From positions 1 to 14,302 of the forward strand of contig URYW01000045.1 of the NCBI GenBank assembly GCA_900552145.1: a stretch of DNA of 14,302 nt, in the 5' to 3' direction. The position numbers were made by a program, and so were the translations under genes. Positions within the stretch are counted from its first letter, which is position 1. Each line of letters begins with the position of its first letter. Origin of the DNA: an uncultured Collinsella sp. Lineage in GTDB: Bacteria > Actinomycetota > Coriobacteriia > Coriobacteriales > Coriobacteriaceae. Shown here piece by piece: positions 1-6,888 of this stretch. The notes under the pieces are model-generated. The model made no database searches. It saw only the letters and a program-made list of their open reading frames with translations, and was not told the origin of the DNA.

Positions 1-299
1 GCAAGAAAGCCGACCGTCATGTCGCAGGCAAGGCTCCACGCCTGCGCGTCTACTCCCCCGCGCTGCCACGGGTGCAGCAGCATCGCATGCAGCACGCTGT
101 GAAGAAGCGTCTTTTCCGCGCCCTCCGGCAATCTTACCGCCTGCTCCAGAAACGAAATGGGCGCGTAAAAAAACCGTCCGTCGGTGCCGGTTTTCTCCCC
201 CTCGCGCCAGTCGAGCAGCCCCAGCGCCAGCGCCAGCAGCGGCAGCCTTTCATAGAGTCTGCCGCGCAGTATCTGATAGAGTCTCGCGCCGTCTGCCAT
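1..299 (-). CDS. Metallopeptidase-like protein of the VWA/DUF2201 (COG3864) type, N-terminal 99 residues, runs off the left edge
   Basis: Reading leftwards from an ATG at 297-299, the frame is open to the window edge (99 codons). A GGGAGG ribosome binding site (complement of 307-312) lies 7 nt before the ATG, so the start is well supported. Residues 66-78 read LHSVLHAMLLHPW, a histidine arrangement HxxxHxxxxH (H67, H71, H76), followed by RGGVDAQAWSLACDMTV. This matches the 'H..LH...HP..R....W..A.D' pattern of the DUF2201 N-terminal putative metallopeptidase domain, usually followed by a VWA-like domain. The usual catalytic Glu of HExxH is replaced by Ser68, so peptidase activity is doubtful. 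Family members often sit beside a MoxR-like AAA ATPase gene, which is not visible here. Codon choice (AGA three times, ATA, GTA) differs from the genes to the right, which use CGC/CGT for Arg. Family assignment is from memory of the motif. Confidence 0.72.
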   Translation of the reverse strand, partial: MADGARLYQILRGRLYERLPLLALALGLLDWREGEKTGTDGRFFYAPISFLEQAVRLPEGAEKTLLHSVLHAMLLHPWQRGGVDAQAWSLACDMTVGFL

Positions 300-312
300 C
301 TGCCCGCCTCCC

Positions 313-324
313 TGCGGCCGTGCC
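313..324. other. Probable junction between unrelated sequences (truncation point of ygfK)
   Basis: Left of about 312 everything is explained by the minus-strand gene and its ribosome binding site. From about 325 the plus strand reads CERAFYEPEGAQIR, which lines up with the middle of E. coli YgfK (CTRRAYD...INIREL). In-frame stops at 253, 274 and 277 prevent the ygfK frame from continuing upstream. The break therefore falls in these dozen bases. No transposon end, target duplication or integrase gene is visible at the join. Confidence 0.6.
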
Positions 325-1824
325 TGCGAGCGTGCGTTCTACGAGCCCGAGGGCGCCCAGATCCGCGCCAGCAAGCTCAAGGCCGCCCGCGAGGCCATGA
401 CGGCCGTGCTGCCCAAGCTGCGCGCCCAGGCCATCGCCAACGACGGCGAGCGCAACGTTGCCGTTATCGGCGGCGGCCCGGCCGGCCTGGCGACGGCGTT
501 CTTCCTGACGCGCGCCGGCGTGCCCGTCACCATCTTTGAGGCCCGTGACTCGCTCGGCGGCGTGGTCCGTCACGTCATCCCCGAGTTCCGCATTGCGAGC
601 GACGATATCTCCCACGACGCAGAGCTCTGCCTGGCCTTTGGCGCCAAGGTGCAGCTCAATGCTCGCGTGGAGTCCATCGAAGAGCTCAAGGCTCAGGGCT
701 TTACCGACGTTGTCGTGGCCACCGGTGCCTGGATGCCCGGCTCTGCGGGCTTGGGCGAGGGTGCCGAGCTCGACGTGCTGGAGTTCCTCGAGGCCGCCAA
801 GAAGGGCGAGAAGCTCGAGCTGGGCGAGGATGTCGTAGTCATTGGCGCCGGTAACACCGCTATGGATGCGGCTCGCGTGGCCAAGCGCCTGGCTGGTGTG
901 AAGAACGTGCGTCTGGTGTATCGTCGCACCAAGAAGCAGATGCCCGCCGACGAGGAAGAGCTTGATCTTGCTCTTGCCGACGGCGTTGAGTTCTGCGAGC
1001 TGCTGGCGCCCAAGGCACTCAACGGCGCCGTGCTGACCTGCGACGTTATGGGGCTTGGCGAGCCGGATGCAAGCGGCCGCCGCAGCCCCGTCGCCACGGG
1101 CGAGACCGTCGAGCTTCCCGCCACCACGGTGATCTGCGCCGTGGGCGAGGGCATCGATGCCAGCCTGTACGACGCCGCGGGCGTCGAGCACGACCGTCGC
1201 GGCCGCCTTGCCGCCACCTCCACCGGCGTCGAGGGCGTTTGGGCTGCCGGTGACTGCCGTCGCGGTCCGGCCACCGTGGTCGAGGCTATCGCCGACGCCG
1301 CCGAGGTCGCCCGCGCCATCGCCGGCGTGGACTTTAACAAGTACGCCGACTGCAACGAGCAGGCCGGCCGCGAGGACACCTGCTACGAGCGCAAGGGGTC
1401 GCTGTGCCGCGACAAGCGCAACTGCACCAAGACCCGCTGCCTGGGCTGCGGCTCGGTGTGCGAGGTCTGCTGCGATGTGTGCCCCAACCGCGCCAACGTG
1501 GCAATTAAGGTGCCGGGCCTGGCCAAGCATCAGGTCGTCCATGTCGACGGCATGTGCAACGAATGCGGTAACTGCGCCGTGTTCTGCCCCTACCAGGAGG
1601 GTCGTCCCTACAAGGACAAGCTCACCCTGTTCTGGAGCGAGCAGGACATGGAGAACTCCGAGAACGAGGGCTTCCTGGCCGTGGACGAGGACCACTTTAA
1701 GGTTCGCGTCGCCGGCACGGTCCGCACCGTCTCGGTCGATGCCGTCAACACCGGTCTTCCCGAGGCCGTCCGCCTGACCATCAGGGCCGTGCGCGACAAC
1801 TATTCGTACCTTCTTAAGAAATAG
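322..1824 (+). CDS. ygfK: YgfK-like putative selenate reductase / Fe-S flavoprotein subunit, C-terminal half only (5' truncated)
   Basis: Homology begins near 325, before the first in-frame ATG (397), so the true gene started further left and about half of a ~1000-residue protein is missing. The remaining part is a glutamate-synthase-small-subunit-like oxidoreductase. A FAD-binding VIGGGPAGLATA motif lies at 463-498 and a second Rossmann motif, VVVIGAGNTAMDAA (NAD(P)H site), near 832-873. A C-terminal cysteine-rich segment (1381-1620) includes CLGCGSVCEVCCDVCPNRAN and CNECGNCAVFCPY, matching YgfK's CLECNYVCSKCVDVCPNRAN and CNECGNCAQFCPW. YgfK is encoded in purine/uric-acid degradation and selenium-dependent hydroxylase clusters and is thought to move electrons between pyridine nucleotide and the Mo enzyme. 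The name selenate reductase is historical. The gene ends 11 nt before the ferredoxin gene, in one operon. If the left join is real, the remnant may be non-functional; an internal start at 397 lacks an obvious Shine-Dalgarno. Confidence 0.88.
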   Translation, partial: ACERAFYEPEGAQIRASKLKAAREAMTAVLPKLRAQAIANDGERNVAVIGGGPAGLATAFFLTRAGVPVTIFEARDSLGGVVRHVIPEFRIASDDISHDAELCLAFGAKVQLNARVESIEELKAQGFTDVVVATGAWMPGSAGLGEGAELDVLEFLEAAKKGEKLELGEDVVVIGAGNTAMDAARVAKRLAGVKNVRLVYRRTKKQMPADEEELDLALADGVEFCELLAPKALNGAVLTCDVMGLGEPDASGRRSPVATGETVELPATTVICAVGEGIDASLYDAAGVEHDRRGRLAATSTGVEGVWAAGDCRRGPATVVEAIADAAEVARAIAGVDFNKYADCNEQAGREDTCYERKGSLCRDKRNCTKTRCLGCGSVCEVCCDVCPNRANVAIKVPGLAKHQVVHVDGMCNECGNCAVFCPYQEGRPYKDKLTLFWSEQDMENSENEGFLAVDEDHFKVRVAGTVRTVSVDAVNTGLPEAVRLTIRAVRDNYSYLLKK

Positions 1825-1835
1825 GCGAGTCTCTT

Positions 1836-2315
1836 ATGGCCAAATCCATTCAACATAACGTGGCCTACGTTGCCTGCGGAAGTGGTTGCGCTTCCGCAGG
1901 CGGCGACGCCCGCTGCAGCGAAGGCTGCATTGGCTGTGGCGCCTGCGTCACGGCCTGCCCCTACGGCGCCATTGCGCTGGTCGATGGCATCGCCCGCGTG
2001 GATCGCTCCAAGTGCACGGGCTGTGGCCTGTGCGGCATGGCGTGCCCGCAGCGCGTGATTGCCTTCGTTCCCGGCTACCAGAACATTCTGGTGCGCTGCA
2101 ACAACACCGATAAGGGCGCCATCGCTCGCAAGATCTGCGACACGAGCTGCATCGGTTGCGGCATGTGCGCTAAAAAGTGCCCTGCCGGCGCTATCCGCAT
2201 CGAGGACAACTGCGCCCATATCGACGGCGTGGACTGCCTGTCGTGCGGCATGTGCGCCGTCGTCTGCCCGCATGGCGCCATCCACGACCGCACCGGCATC
2301 GCCGCCGGCGTGTAG
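1836..2315 (+). CDS. RnfB-like 4Fe-4S ferredoxin with four CxxCxxCxxxCP motifs (159 aa)
   Basis: A small cytoplasmic electron carrier with no signal peptide or membrane segment. Four classical cluster motifs are visible: C31-C34-C37-C41, C60-C63-C66-C70, C105-C108-C111-C115 and C134-C137-C140-C144, arranged as two bacterial 2[4Fe-4S] ferredoxin modules. Extra cysteines at 14, 18, 27, 88, 101 and 126 could support a further cluster. The linker CNNTDKGAIARKICDTSCIGC resembles the CSxxDKGxxVRKxC segment of RnfB subunits, so this looks like a soluble relative of the RnfB cysteine-rich region. The start has a weak AGGCGAG Shine-Dalgarno at 1823-1829. It lies 11 nt after ygfK and 12 nt before the hydroxylase gene, so it is very probably their dedicated electron-transfer partner. 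The partner role is inferred from position; the Fe-S content is read directly. Confidence 0.9.
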   Translation: MAKSIQHNVAYVACGSGCASAGGDARCSEGCIGCGACVTACPYGAIALVDGIARVDRSKCTGCGLCGMACPQRVIAFVPGYQNILVRCNNTDKGAIARKICDTSCIGCGMCAKKCPAGAIRIEDNCAHIDGVDCLSCGMCAVVCPHGAIHDRTGIAAGV

Positions 2316-2327
2316 AAGGGAATCACC

Positions 2328-5105
2328 ATGGCACAGGAATTCACTTTTACCGTTAACGGCGTCGAGCGCACGACGACGGAGAATAAACCGCTGCTGCGCT
2401 ACCTGCGCGACGACCTGCATATCCATTCCGCCAAGGATGGCTGCTCCGAAGGCGCTTGCGGCACCTGCACCATCCATGTGGACGGTGCGGCCGTCAAGGC
2501 GTGCGTACTGACCACCGCTCTTGCCGCCGGTCGCAACATCGTGACCGTCGAGGGCCTGCCCGAGGACGTGCGCGAGGCCTTTGTGTACGCCTTTGGTGCC
2601 GTGGGCGCCGTGCAGTGCGGTTTTTGCATCCCCGGCATGGTCATGGCGGGCGCGGCGCTCATCGCTGAGGACCCCGAGCCCACCGAGGAGCAGATCAAGT
2701 ACGCCATTCGCGGTAACGTCTGCCGCTGCACCGGCTACAAGAAGATCATCGAGGGCATTTCGCTGGCAGCTGCGGTGCTCCGCGGCGAAAAGCAGATCGA
2801 CGAGGACCTGGAGCGCGGCGACGACTACGGTGTGGGCAAGCGCGCCTTCCGCATCGACGTGCGCAAGAAGGTGCTCGGCGAGGGCAAGTATCCCGACGAC
2901 ATCGACGAGCTCGATCAGCCGGGCCTGACCTATGCTAGCGCCGTGCGCTCCAAGTATCCGCGCGCCCGCGTGCTCTCCATTGATACCTCCAAGGCCGAGG
3001 CCCTGCCAGGTGTGGTGGGCATCCTGCGCGCCGAGGACGTGCCGGTCAACCAGGTCGGCCACCTTATCCAGGACTGGGATGTCATGGTCGCCCAGGGCGA
3101 TATCACCCGCTGCGTGGGTGACGCCATCGTGCTGGTGGTTGCCGAGGACGAGGCGACGCTCGAGAAGGCTAAGAAGCTCGTAAAGATTGATTACGAGCCG
3201 CTGGAGCCCGTGCGCAACATTGTCGAGGCTAGGGCTGCCGACGCCCCGCGCCTGCATGACAGTTTCTTTGCCTTTGGCAACACGGTGGAACTCAAGGACA
3301 ACGTGTGCCAGAGCCGTCACGTGACGCGCGGCGACGCCGCCAAGGCGCTAGCGGAGAGCGCGTTCACCGTGACGCAGCGCTTTACCACGCCCTTTACCGA
3401 GCATGCCTTCTTGGAGCCCGAGTGCGCCGTCGCCTTCCCGTACAAGAACGGCGTCAAGGTGCAGTCGACCGACCAGGGTGCCTACGATACGCGCAAAGAG
3501 TGCGCCCACATGTTTGGCTGGGACAACGAGCCCGAGCGTGTGGTTGTCGAGACCATGCTTGTGGGCGGCGGTTTTGGCGGCAAGGAGGACGTTTCGATCC
3601 AGCACCTGGCCGCGCTTGCTGCCTATAAGCTCCAGCGTCCTGTGAAGTGCAAGCTCACACGTGCCGAGTCGCTCGCGTTCCATCCCAAGCGCCACGCCAT
3701 GGACGGCACCTTTACGCTGGGCTGCGACGCCGAGGGCAACTTTACCGGTCTGGACTGCGAGATCAACTTTGACACCGGCGCCTACGCGTCGCTGTGCGGC
3801 CCGGTGCTCGAGCGCGCCTGTACGCATGCCGTCGGCCCCTACAAGTACCAGAACACCGACATCCGCGGCTTTGGCTACTACACCAACAACCCGCCCGCCG
3901 GTGCGTACCGCGGCTTTGGCGTTTGCCAGTCCGAGTTTGCGCTCGAGAGCCTGATCGACCTGCTGGCAGAGAAGGTCGGCCTGGATCCGTGGGAGATTCG
4001 CTACCGCAACGCCATCGAGCCGGGCGAGGTTTTGCCCAACGGTCAGATTGCCGACTGCTCCACGGCGCTGAAGGAGACACTGCTCGAGGTCAAGGATGCC
4101 TACTATGCGCATCCCGGACACGCCGGTATCGCCTGCGCCATGAAGAACGCCGGCGTGGGCGTTGGCCTGCCCGATGCCGGCCGCTGCAAGATTCGCATCG
4201 AGGACGGCGTGGCCGTGGTCTATGCCGCCACGTCCGACATCGGCCAGGGCTGCAACACCGTCTTTTTGCAGGACGTTGCCGAGGCATGCGGCCTGCCGCT
4301 TCGCTGCATCGCCAACGGCGAGTGCTCCACCGAGAACGCTCCCGACTCCGGCACCACGTCTGGCTCGCGTCAGACGGTCGTGACCGGCGAGGCCGTGCGC
4401 GGTGCCGCCTTCCTGCTGCGCGCTGCCATGCTTGACATCGAGGCCGGCAAGTCTGCGCCCGCCGCTCCCGTGAATGCGCATGGCGACGGCGTCAAGATCG
4501 AGTACGACGACGGTCGCGCCTATCAGCTGCGCACACAGGAGCTCGTCGCCGGCCAGGGTATGCATCCTCAGGATCCCGCGGCCGCCATCAAGGCGCTCGA
4601 GGGATGCGAGTTTGGCTACGTGTACCTGGAGCCGACCGACAAGCTGGGTGCGGATGTTCCCAATCCCAAGAGCCACATCTGCTACGGCTTTGCCACACAT
4701 GTGGTCATTTTGGATGATGACGGTCGCGTGAGCGAGGTTTATGCCGCGCACGATTCCGGCAAGGTGGTCAACCCCATCTCCATCCAAGGTCAGATCGAAG
4801 GTGGCGTGCTCATGGGTATGGGCTATGCGCTTACCGAGGACTGGCCGCTCAAGGACTGCGTACCCCAGGCAAGGTACGGTACGCTCGGGTTGTTCCGTGC
4901 GCCCGAGATTCCGGATATCCACGCCATCTACGTGGAGAAGGACGAGCTGCTGCCCGTGGCATACGGCGGCAAGGGCATCGGCGAGATCGCAACGATTCCC
5001 ACGGCGCCCGCCGTACAGAACGCCTATCGCGCATTTGACGGCAAGCTGCGTCCGGATCTGCCCATGGTGGATACGCCCTACAGCCGCGCCCGTCGCCGCG
5101 GGTAG
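2328..5105 (+). CDS. xdh: Selenium-dependent xanthine dehydrogenase-type molybdenum hydroxylase, fused 2Fe-2S and Mo-binding subunit (925 aa)
   Basis: It catalyses hydroxylation of a heterocycle such as xanthine or hypoxanthine at a molybdopterin centre. The N-terminus is a plant-type 2Fe-2S domain (C39, C44, C47, C59), then the second 2Fe-2S domain (CGFC at 97-100, NVCRC with C132 and C134). The rest is the aldehyde/xanthine dehydrogenase a/b hammerhead and Mo-binding region, with GGGFGGKE (413-420), GAYRGFG (525-531), GTTSGSRQ (675-682) and GGKGIGE, whose E886 corresponds to the catalytic glutamate of xanthine dehydrogenases. There is no FAD domain between the halves, as in the TIGR03311-like Se-dependent XDH family, related to E. 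coli XdhD. Selenium in this family is a ligand of Mo, not a selenocysteine, and no in-frame TGA occurs. Start: ATG with an AAGGG Shine-Dalgarno 7 nt upstream. A terminator follows. The exact substrate cannot be read from the sequence. Confidence 0.92.
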   Translation: MAQEFTFTVNGVERTTTENKPLLRYLRDDLHIHSAKDGCSEGACGTCTIHVDGAAVKACVLTTALAAGRNIVTVEGLPEDVREAFVYAFGAVGAVQCGFCIPGMVMAGAALIAEDPEPTEEQIKYAIRGNVCRCTGYKKIIEGISLAAAVLRGEKQIDEDLERGDDYGVGKRAFRIDVRKKVLGEGKYPDDIDELDQPGLTYASAVRSKYPRARVLSIDTSKAEALPGVVGILRAEDVPVNQVGHLIQDWDVMVAQGDITRCVGDAIVLVVAEDEATLEKAKKLVKIDYEPLEPVRNIVEARAADAPRLHDSFFAFGNTVELKDNVCQSRHVTRGDAAKALAESAFTVTQRFTTPFTEHAFLEPECAVAFPYKNGVKVQSTDQGAYDTRKECAHMFGWDNEPERVVVETMLVGGGFGGKEDVSIQHLAALAAYKLQRPVKCKLTRAESLAFHPKRHAMDGTFTLGCDAEGNFTGLDCEINFDTGAYASLCGPVLERACTHAVGPYKYQNTDIRGFGYYTNNPPAGAYRGFGVCQSEFALESLIDLLAEKVGLDPWEIRYRNAIEPGEVLPNGQIADCSTALKETLLEVKDAYYAHPGHAGIACAMKNAGVGVGLPDAGRCKIRIEDGVAVVYAATSDIGQGCNTVFLQDVAEACGLPLRCIANGECSTENAPDSGTTSGSRQTVVTGEAVRGAAFLLRAAMLDIEAGKSAPAAPVNAHGDGVKIEYDDGRAYQLRTQELVAGQGMHPQDPAAAIKALEGCEFGYVYLEPTDKLGADVPNPKSHICYGFATHVVILDDDGRVSEVYAAHDSGKVVNPISIQGQIEGGVLMGMGYALTEDWPLKDCVPQARYGTLGLFRAPEIPDIHAIYVEKDELLPVAYGGKGIGEIATIPTAPAVQNAYRAFDGKLRPDLPMVDTPYSRARRRG

Positions 5106-5174
5106 GGTAGAGCGTGGACGGCCATTGCTGACGAGCTGTTCGCGCTCAACATCAACTACATACGCTGCGCCTTT

Positions 5175-5210
5175 GGCCCCGGCTCCATCGCGAGCCGGGG
5201 CCCTTTGTTT
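5175..5210 (+). terminator. Rho-independent terminator of the ygfK-ferredoxin-xdh operon
   Basis: A perfect 11-bp stem, GGCCCCGGCTC (5175-5185) with GAGCCGGGGCC (5192-5202), encloses a CATCGC loop and is followed by CTTTGTTT. It lies 70 nt after the hydroxylase stop codon and closes the operon. Confidence 0.85.
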
Positions 5211-5215
5211 GGAGT

Positions 5216-5326
5216 GGAAACTGCGTCCCGGATTTGGCGCTCAGAACGGGACACGCTTTCCGGATGGGATGCTTGGCGGAAACTACGGCCCAGTTTTTGG
5301 CTCCAGAACGGGATGCATTTTCCGGA
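5216..5326 (+). repeat. Two degenerate 49-bp direct repeats with internal dyad symmetry
   Basis: Copy A (5216-5264) and copy B (5278-5326) have the same length and start 62 nt apart. By eye they agree at about 36 of 49 positions. Both begin GGAAACT, contain CAGAACGGGA and end TTTTCCGGA or CTTTCCGGA. Each has weak internal symmetry, with GGAAA at the left and TTTCC at the right, and GTCCCG facing CGGGAC in copy A, so each could fold as an imperfect hairpin. No good reading frame covers them. They resemble a REP-like intergenic repeat that has diverged. The rest of the 343-bp gap 5106-5448 holds the operon terminator and the inverted repeat before the next gene; I see nothing recognisable in 5106-5174 or 5327-5378. 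Confidence 0.55.
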
Positions 5327-5378
5327 ACGGTCCACGTGCGGTGGTGTACCGCCCCTTTCGTGTGCGCCGCTTGTCGAA

Positions 5379-5434
5379 TTACGTTATAGCTAGCTATATT
5401 ATAGGAAGGTATAATATAGCTAGCTATAACGTAA
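5379..5434. promoter_or_regulatory. Perfect 25-bp inverted repeat before the ATPase gene, overlapping a consensus -10 box (candidate operator)
   Basis: The arms 5379-5403 and 5410-5434 are exact reverse complements, separated by GGAAGG (5404-5409). Each arm contains the palindrome TATAGCTAGCTATA, so the site holds two palindromes within a larger one. The right arm starts with TATAAT (5410-5415), a perfect -10 hexamer, and by symmetry the left arm carries one for the opposite strand. No convincing -35 box is seen. The right arm ends 14 nt before the ATG at 5449. The site is very AT-rich in GC-rich surroundings. The symmetry is seen directly; operator function is inferred from symmetry, position and overlap with the -10 box. 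A long cruciform or RNA hairpin is the alternative. Confidence 0.7.
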
Positions 5435-5448
5435 AGGAAGGATGGTCT

Positions 5449-6840
5449 ATGTTTGTCGGAAGAACAGCGGAAATGTCCGAGCTCAATCGACTGTATGGCA
5501 CGGACTCCTTTGAGATGCCTGTGATTTACGGCCGCCGTCGTGTGGGTAAAACGCGCCTTATCACAGAGTTCATCCAAGGCAAGAAGGCTATTTACTTTCA
5601 AGCTCGTCGTACCAATGCGGAGGCAAACCTGCACGGCTTTAGCCAGGCGATACTTGCAGGCTCGGTTGGTGCTGCAGGCGTGTCGTTTCGTAGTTTTGAC
5701 GAGGCGTTCGATGCATTGGTCACCATGGCTCGAACGGAGCGTTTGATTGTCGTGATTGACGAGTATCCCTATCTCGCCCAATCGAATCCCGAGATCAGCT
5801 CGTTGCTGCAAGACAAGATCGACCACTTATACAAAGAGACCAGGCTAATGCTGATCCTATGCGGCTCGTCTCTTTCGTTTATGGAGGAACAGGTGTTGGG
5901 CTACGAGAGCCCACTATACGGTAGGCGTACGGCCCAGTTTAAGATCATGCCGCTCGATTTTACGACGACCCTCGGGTTGTGGCAGAGCATGGGTCGCGAA
6001 GACGCTGCAGTTTGCTATGGCATGACAGGTGGCATTCCTGCATATATCGAGAAAGTCGATCCTGCCGCACCGCTCAAGGACAACATCAAACGTCTTTTTC
6101 TTACTCCTACGGGCTATCTCTTTGAGGAGCCGAGTAACCTGCTATTGCAGGAGTGCCGCAATCCCGAGCAATATGATGCGATCGTGCAAGCAATTGCCCA
6201 GGGGCGCTCGAAGATCTCGGAGATTGCGAGCTCTACGGGAATCCCTGCGAGCAACGTAAAGAGCTATGTGGATAAGCTGGCGTCGCTTGGGATTGTCGAG
6301 CGCGAGCTGCCCCTAAACGAGACGAGCAATAAGCGAGCCGTGTATCTGCTGAGCGATCAGATGTTTAGGTTCTGGTACAAGTTTGTTCCGCAGAACATCG
6401 GGCTGATTCAAAACGATATGGCCGAGATGGCGTATGAGTGCATTGAGCCGCACGTATCGGATTACATGGGTACGGTCTTTGAGCTTATATGCAGACAATA
6501 CGTGTACGAACTCGCGCGGGCGGGCCAGCTTGATGTGGTTCCGGCAAGCGTTGGGCGCTGGTGGGGGACGGATAATCGCACGCATACGCAGGAAGAAATC
6601 GACTTGATTGTTGACGATGGCGAGGGCACTGCGCTGTTTGCGGAATGCAAATGGCGCAATGAACCGGTGGGCGAAGACGTGCTGCAAAAGCTCGTGCATC
6701 GAAGCGAGCTCTTTAGGCGGCAGTACAAAAGCTATGCGATCTTCTCGAAGCGAGGCTTTACGCAAGGATGTCAGGAAGCTGCGGCGAGCAGGGGAGATGC
6801 CAAGCTGATTTCGTTTGCCGAGATGTGCGAGCGGAGATAA
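5449..6840 (+). CDS. ATP-binding protein of the archaeal-type ATPase_2 / DUF234 family (463 aa)
   Basis: The start is ATG 5449, preceded by AGGAAGG (5435-5441) at 7-nt spacing. The frame is open further upstream, but that stretch only overlaps the hydroxylase gene and intergenic repeats. Residues 2-15 (FVGRTAEMSELNRL) are the usual opening of this family. Walker A is GRRRVGKT (28-35) and Walker B ends in VVIDEYPYL with D104 and E105. A winged-helix-like segment (ISEIASSTGIPASNVKSYVD) lies near residues 252-271. The C-terminal DUF234 part carries D385 and ECKW (E399, K401), the D...ExK spacing of PD-(D/E)XK nucleases. The protein is cytoplasmic with no membrane segment. Members are common in anaerobes and archaea as solitary genes, and their role is poorly defined. 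Base composition is lower in GC than the xdh operon, consistent with transfer. The next gene, 185 nt downstream, is another ATPase of a different family. Confidence 0.9.
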   Translation: MFVGRTAEMSELNRLYGTDSFEMPVIYGRRRVGKTRLITEFIQGKKAIYFQARRTNAEANLHGFSQAILAGSVGAAGVSFRSFDEAFDALVTMARTERLIVVIDEYPYLAQSNPEISSLLQDKIDHLYKETRLMLILCGSSLSFMEEQVLGYESPLYGRRTAQFKIMPLDFTTTLGLWQSMGREDAAVCYGMTGGIPAYIEKVDPAAPLKDNIKRLFLTPTGYLFEEPSNLLLQECRNPEQYDAIVQAIAQGRSKISEIASSTGIPASNVKSYVDKLASLGIVERELPLNETSNKRAVYLLSDQMFRFWYKFVPQNIGLIQNDMAEMAYECIEPHVSDYMGTVFELICRQYVYELARAGQLDVVPASVGRWWGTDNRTHTQEEIDLIVDDGEGTALFAECKWRNEPVGEDVLQKLVHRSELFRRQYKSYAIFSKRGFTQGCQEAAASRGDAKLISFAEMCERR

Positions 6841-6888
6841 CCAAGCACGCTCTGATGTGATGCTCGGAATGGGTCGCGCTAAGGATGC

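Noticed and set aside
72..539. Plus-strand 155-codon frame at the left end
   Set aside because: Arg/Gln-rich low-complexity translation crossing the junction; the minus-strand frame at 1-299 has a proper start and a recognisable motif instead.
250..1695. Long minus-strand open frame opposite ygfK
   Set aside because: It is the antisense shadow of a GC-rich gene; the plus strand has clear flavoprotein and Fe-S motifs, and the minus translation is low-complexity Ala/Gly/His-rich.
1800..3320. Long minus-strand open frame opposite the ferredoxin and hydroxylase genes
   Set aside because: It spans two well-supported plus-strand genes and has no recognisable domain; codon-bias shadow.
3348..4922. 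Long minus-strand open frame opposite the Mo-binding region
   Set aside because: Same reason: antisense to conserved molybdenum hydroxylase motifs, no ribosome site or domain.
2328..5105. Selenocysteine codon in the hydroxylase
   Set aside because: No in-frame TGA; selenium in this family is a Mo ligand added after translation.
4741..5448. N-terminal extension of the ATPase_2 protein to an upstream ATG
   Set aside because: It would overlap the hydroxylase gene and run through the terminator and the inverted repeat; the family N-terminus and Shine-Dalgarno fit ATG 5449.
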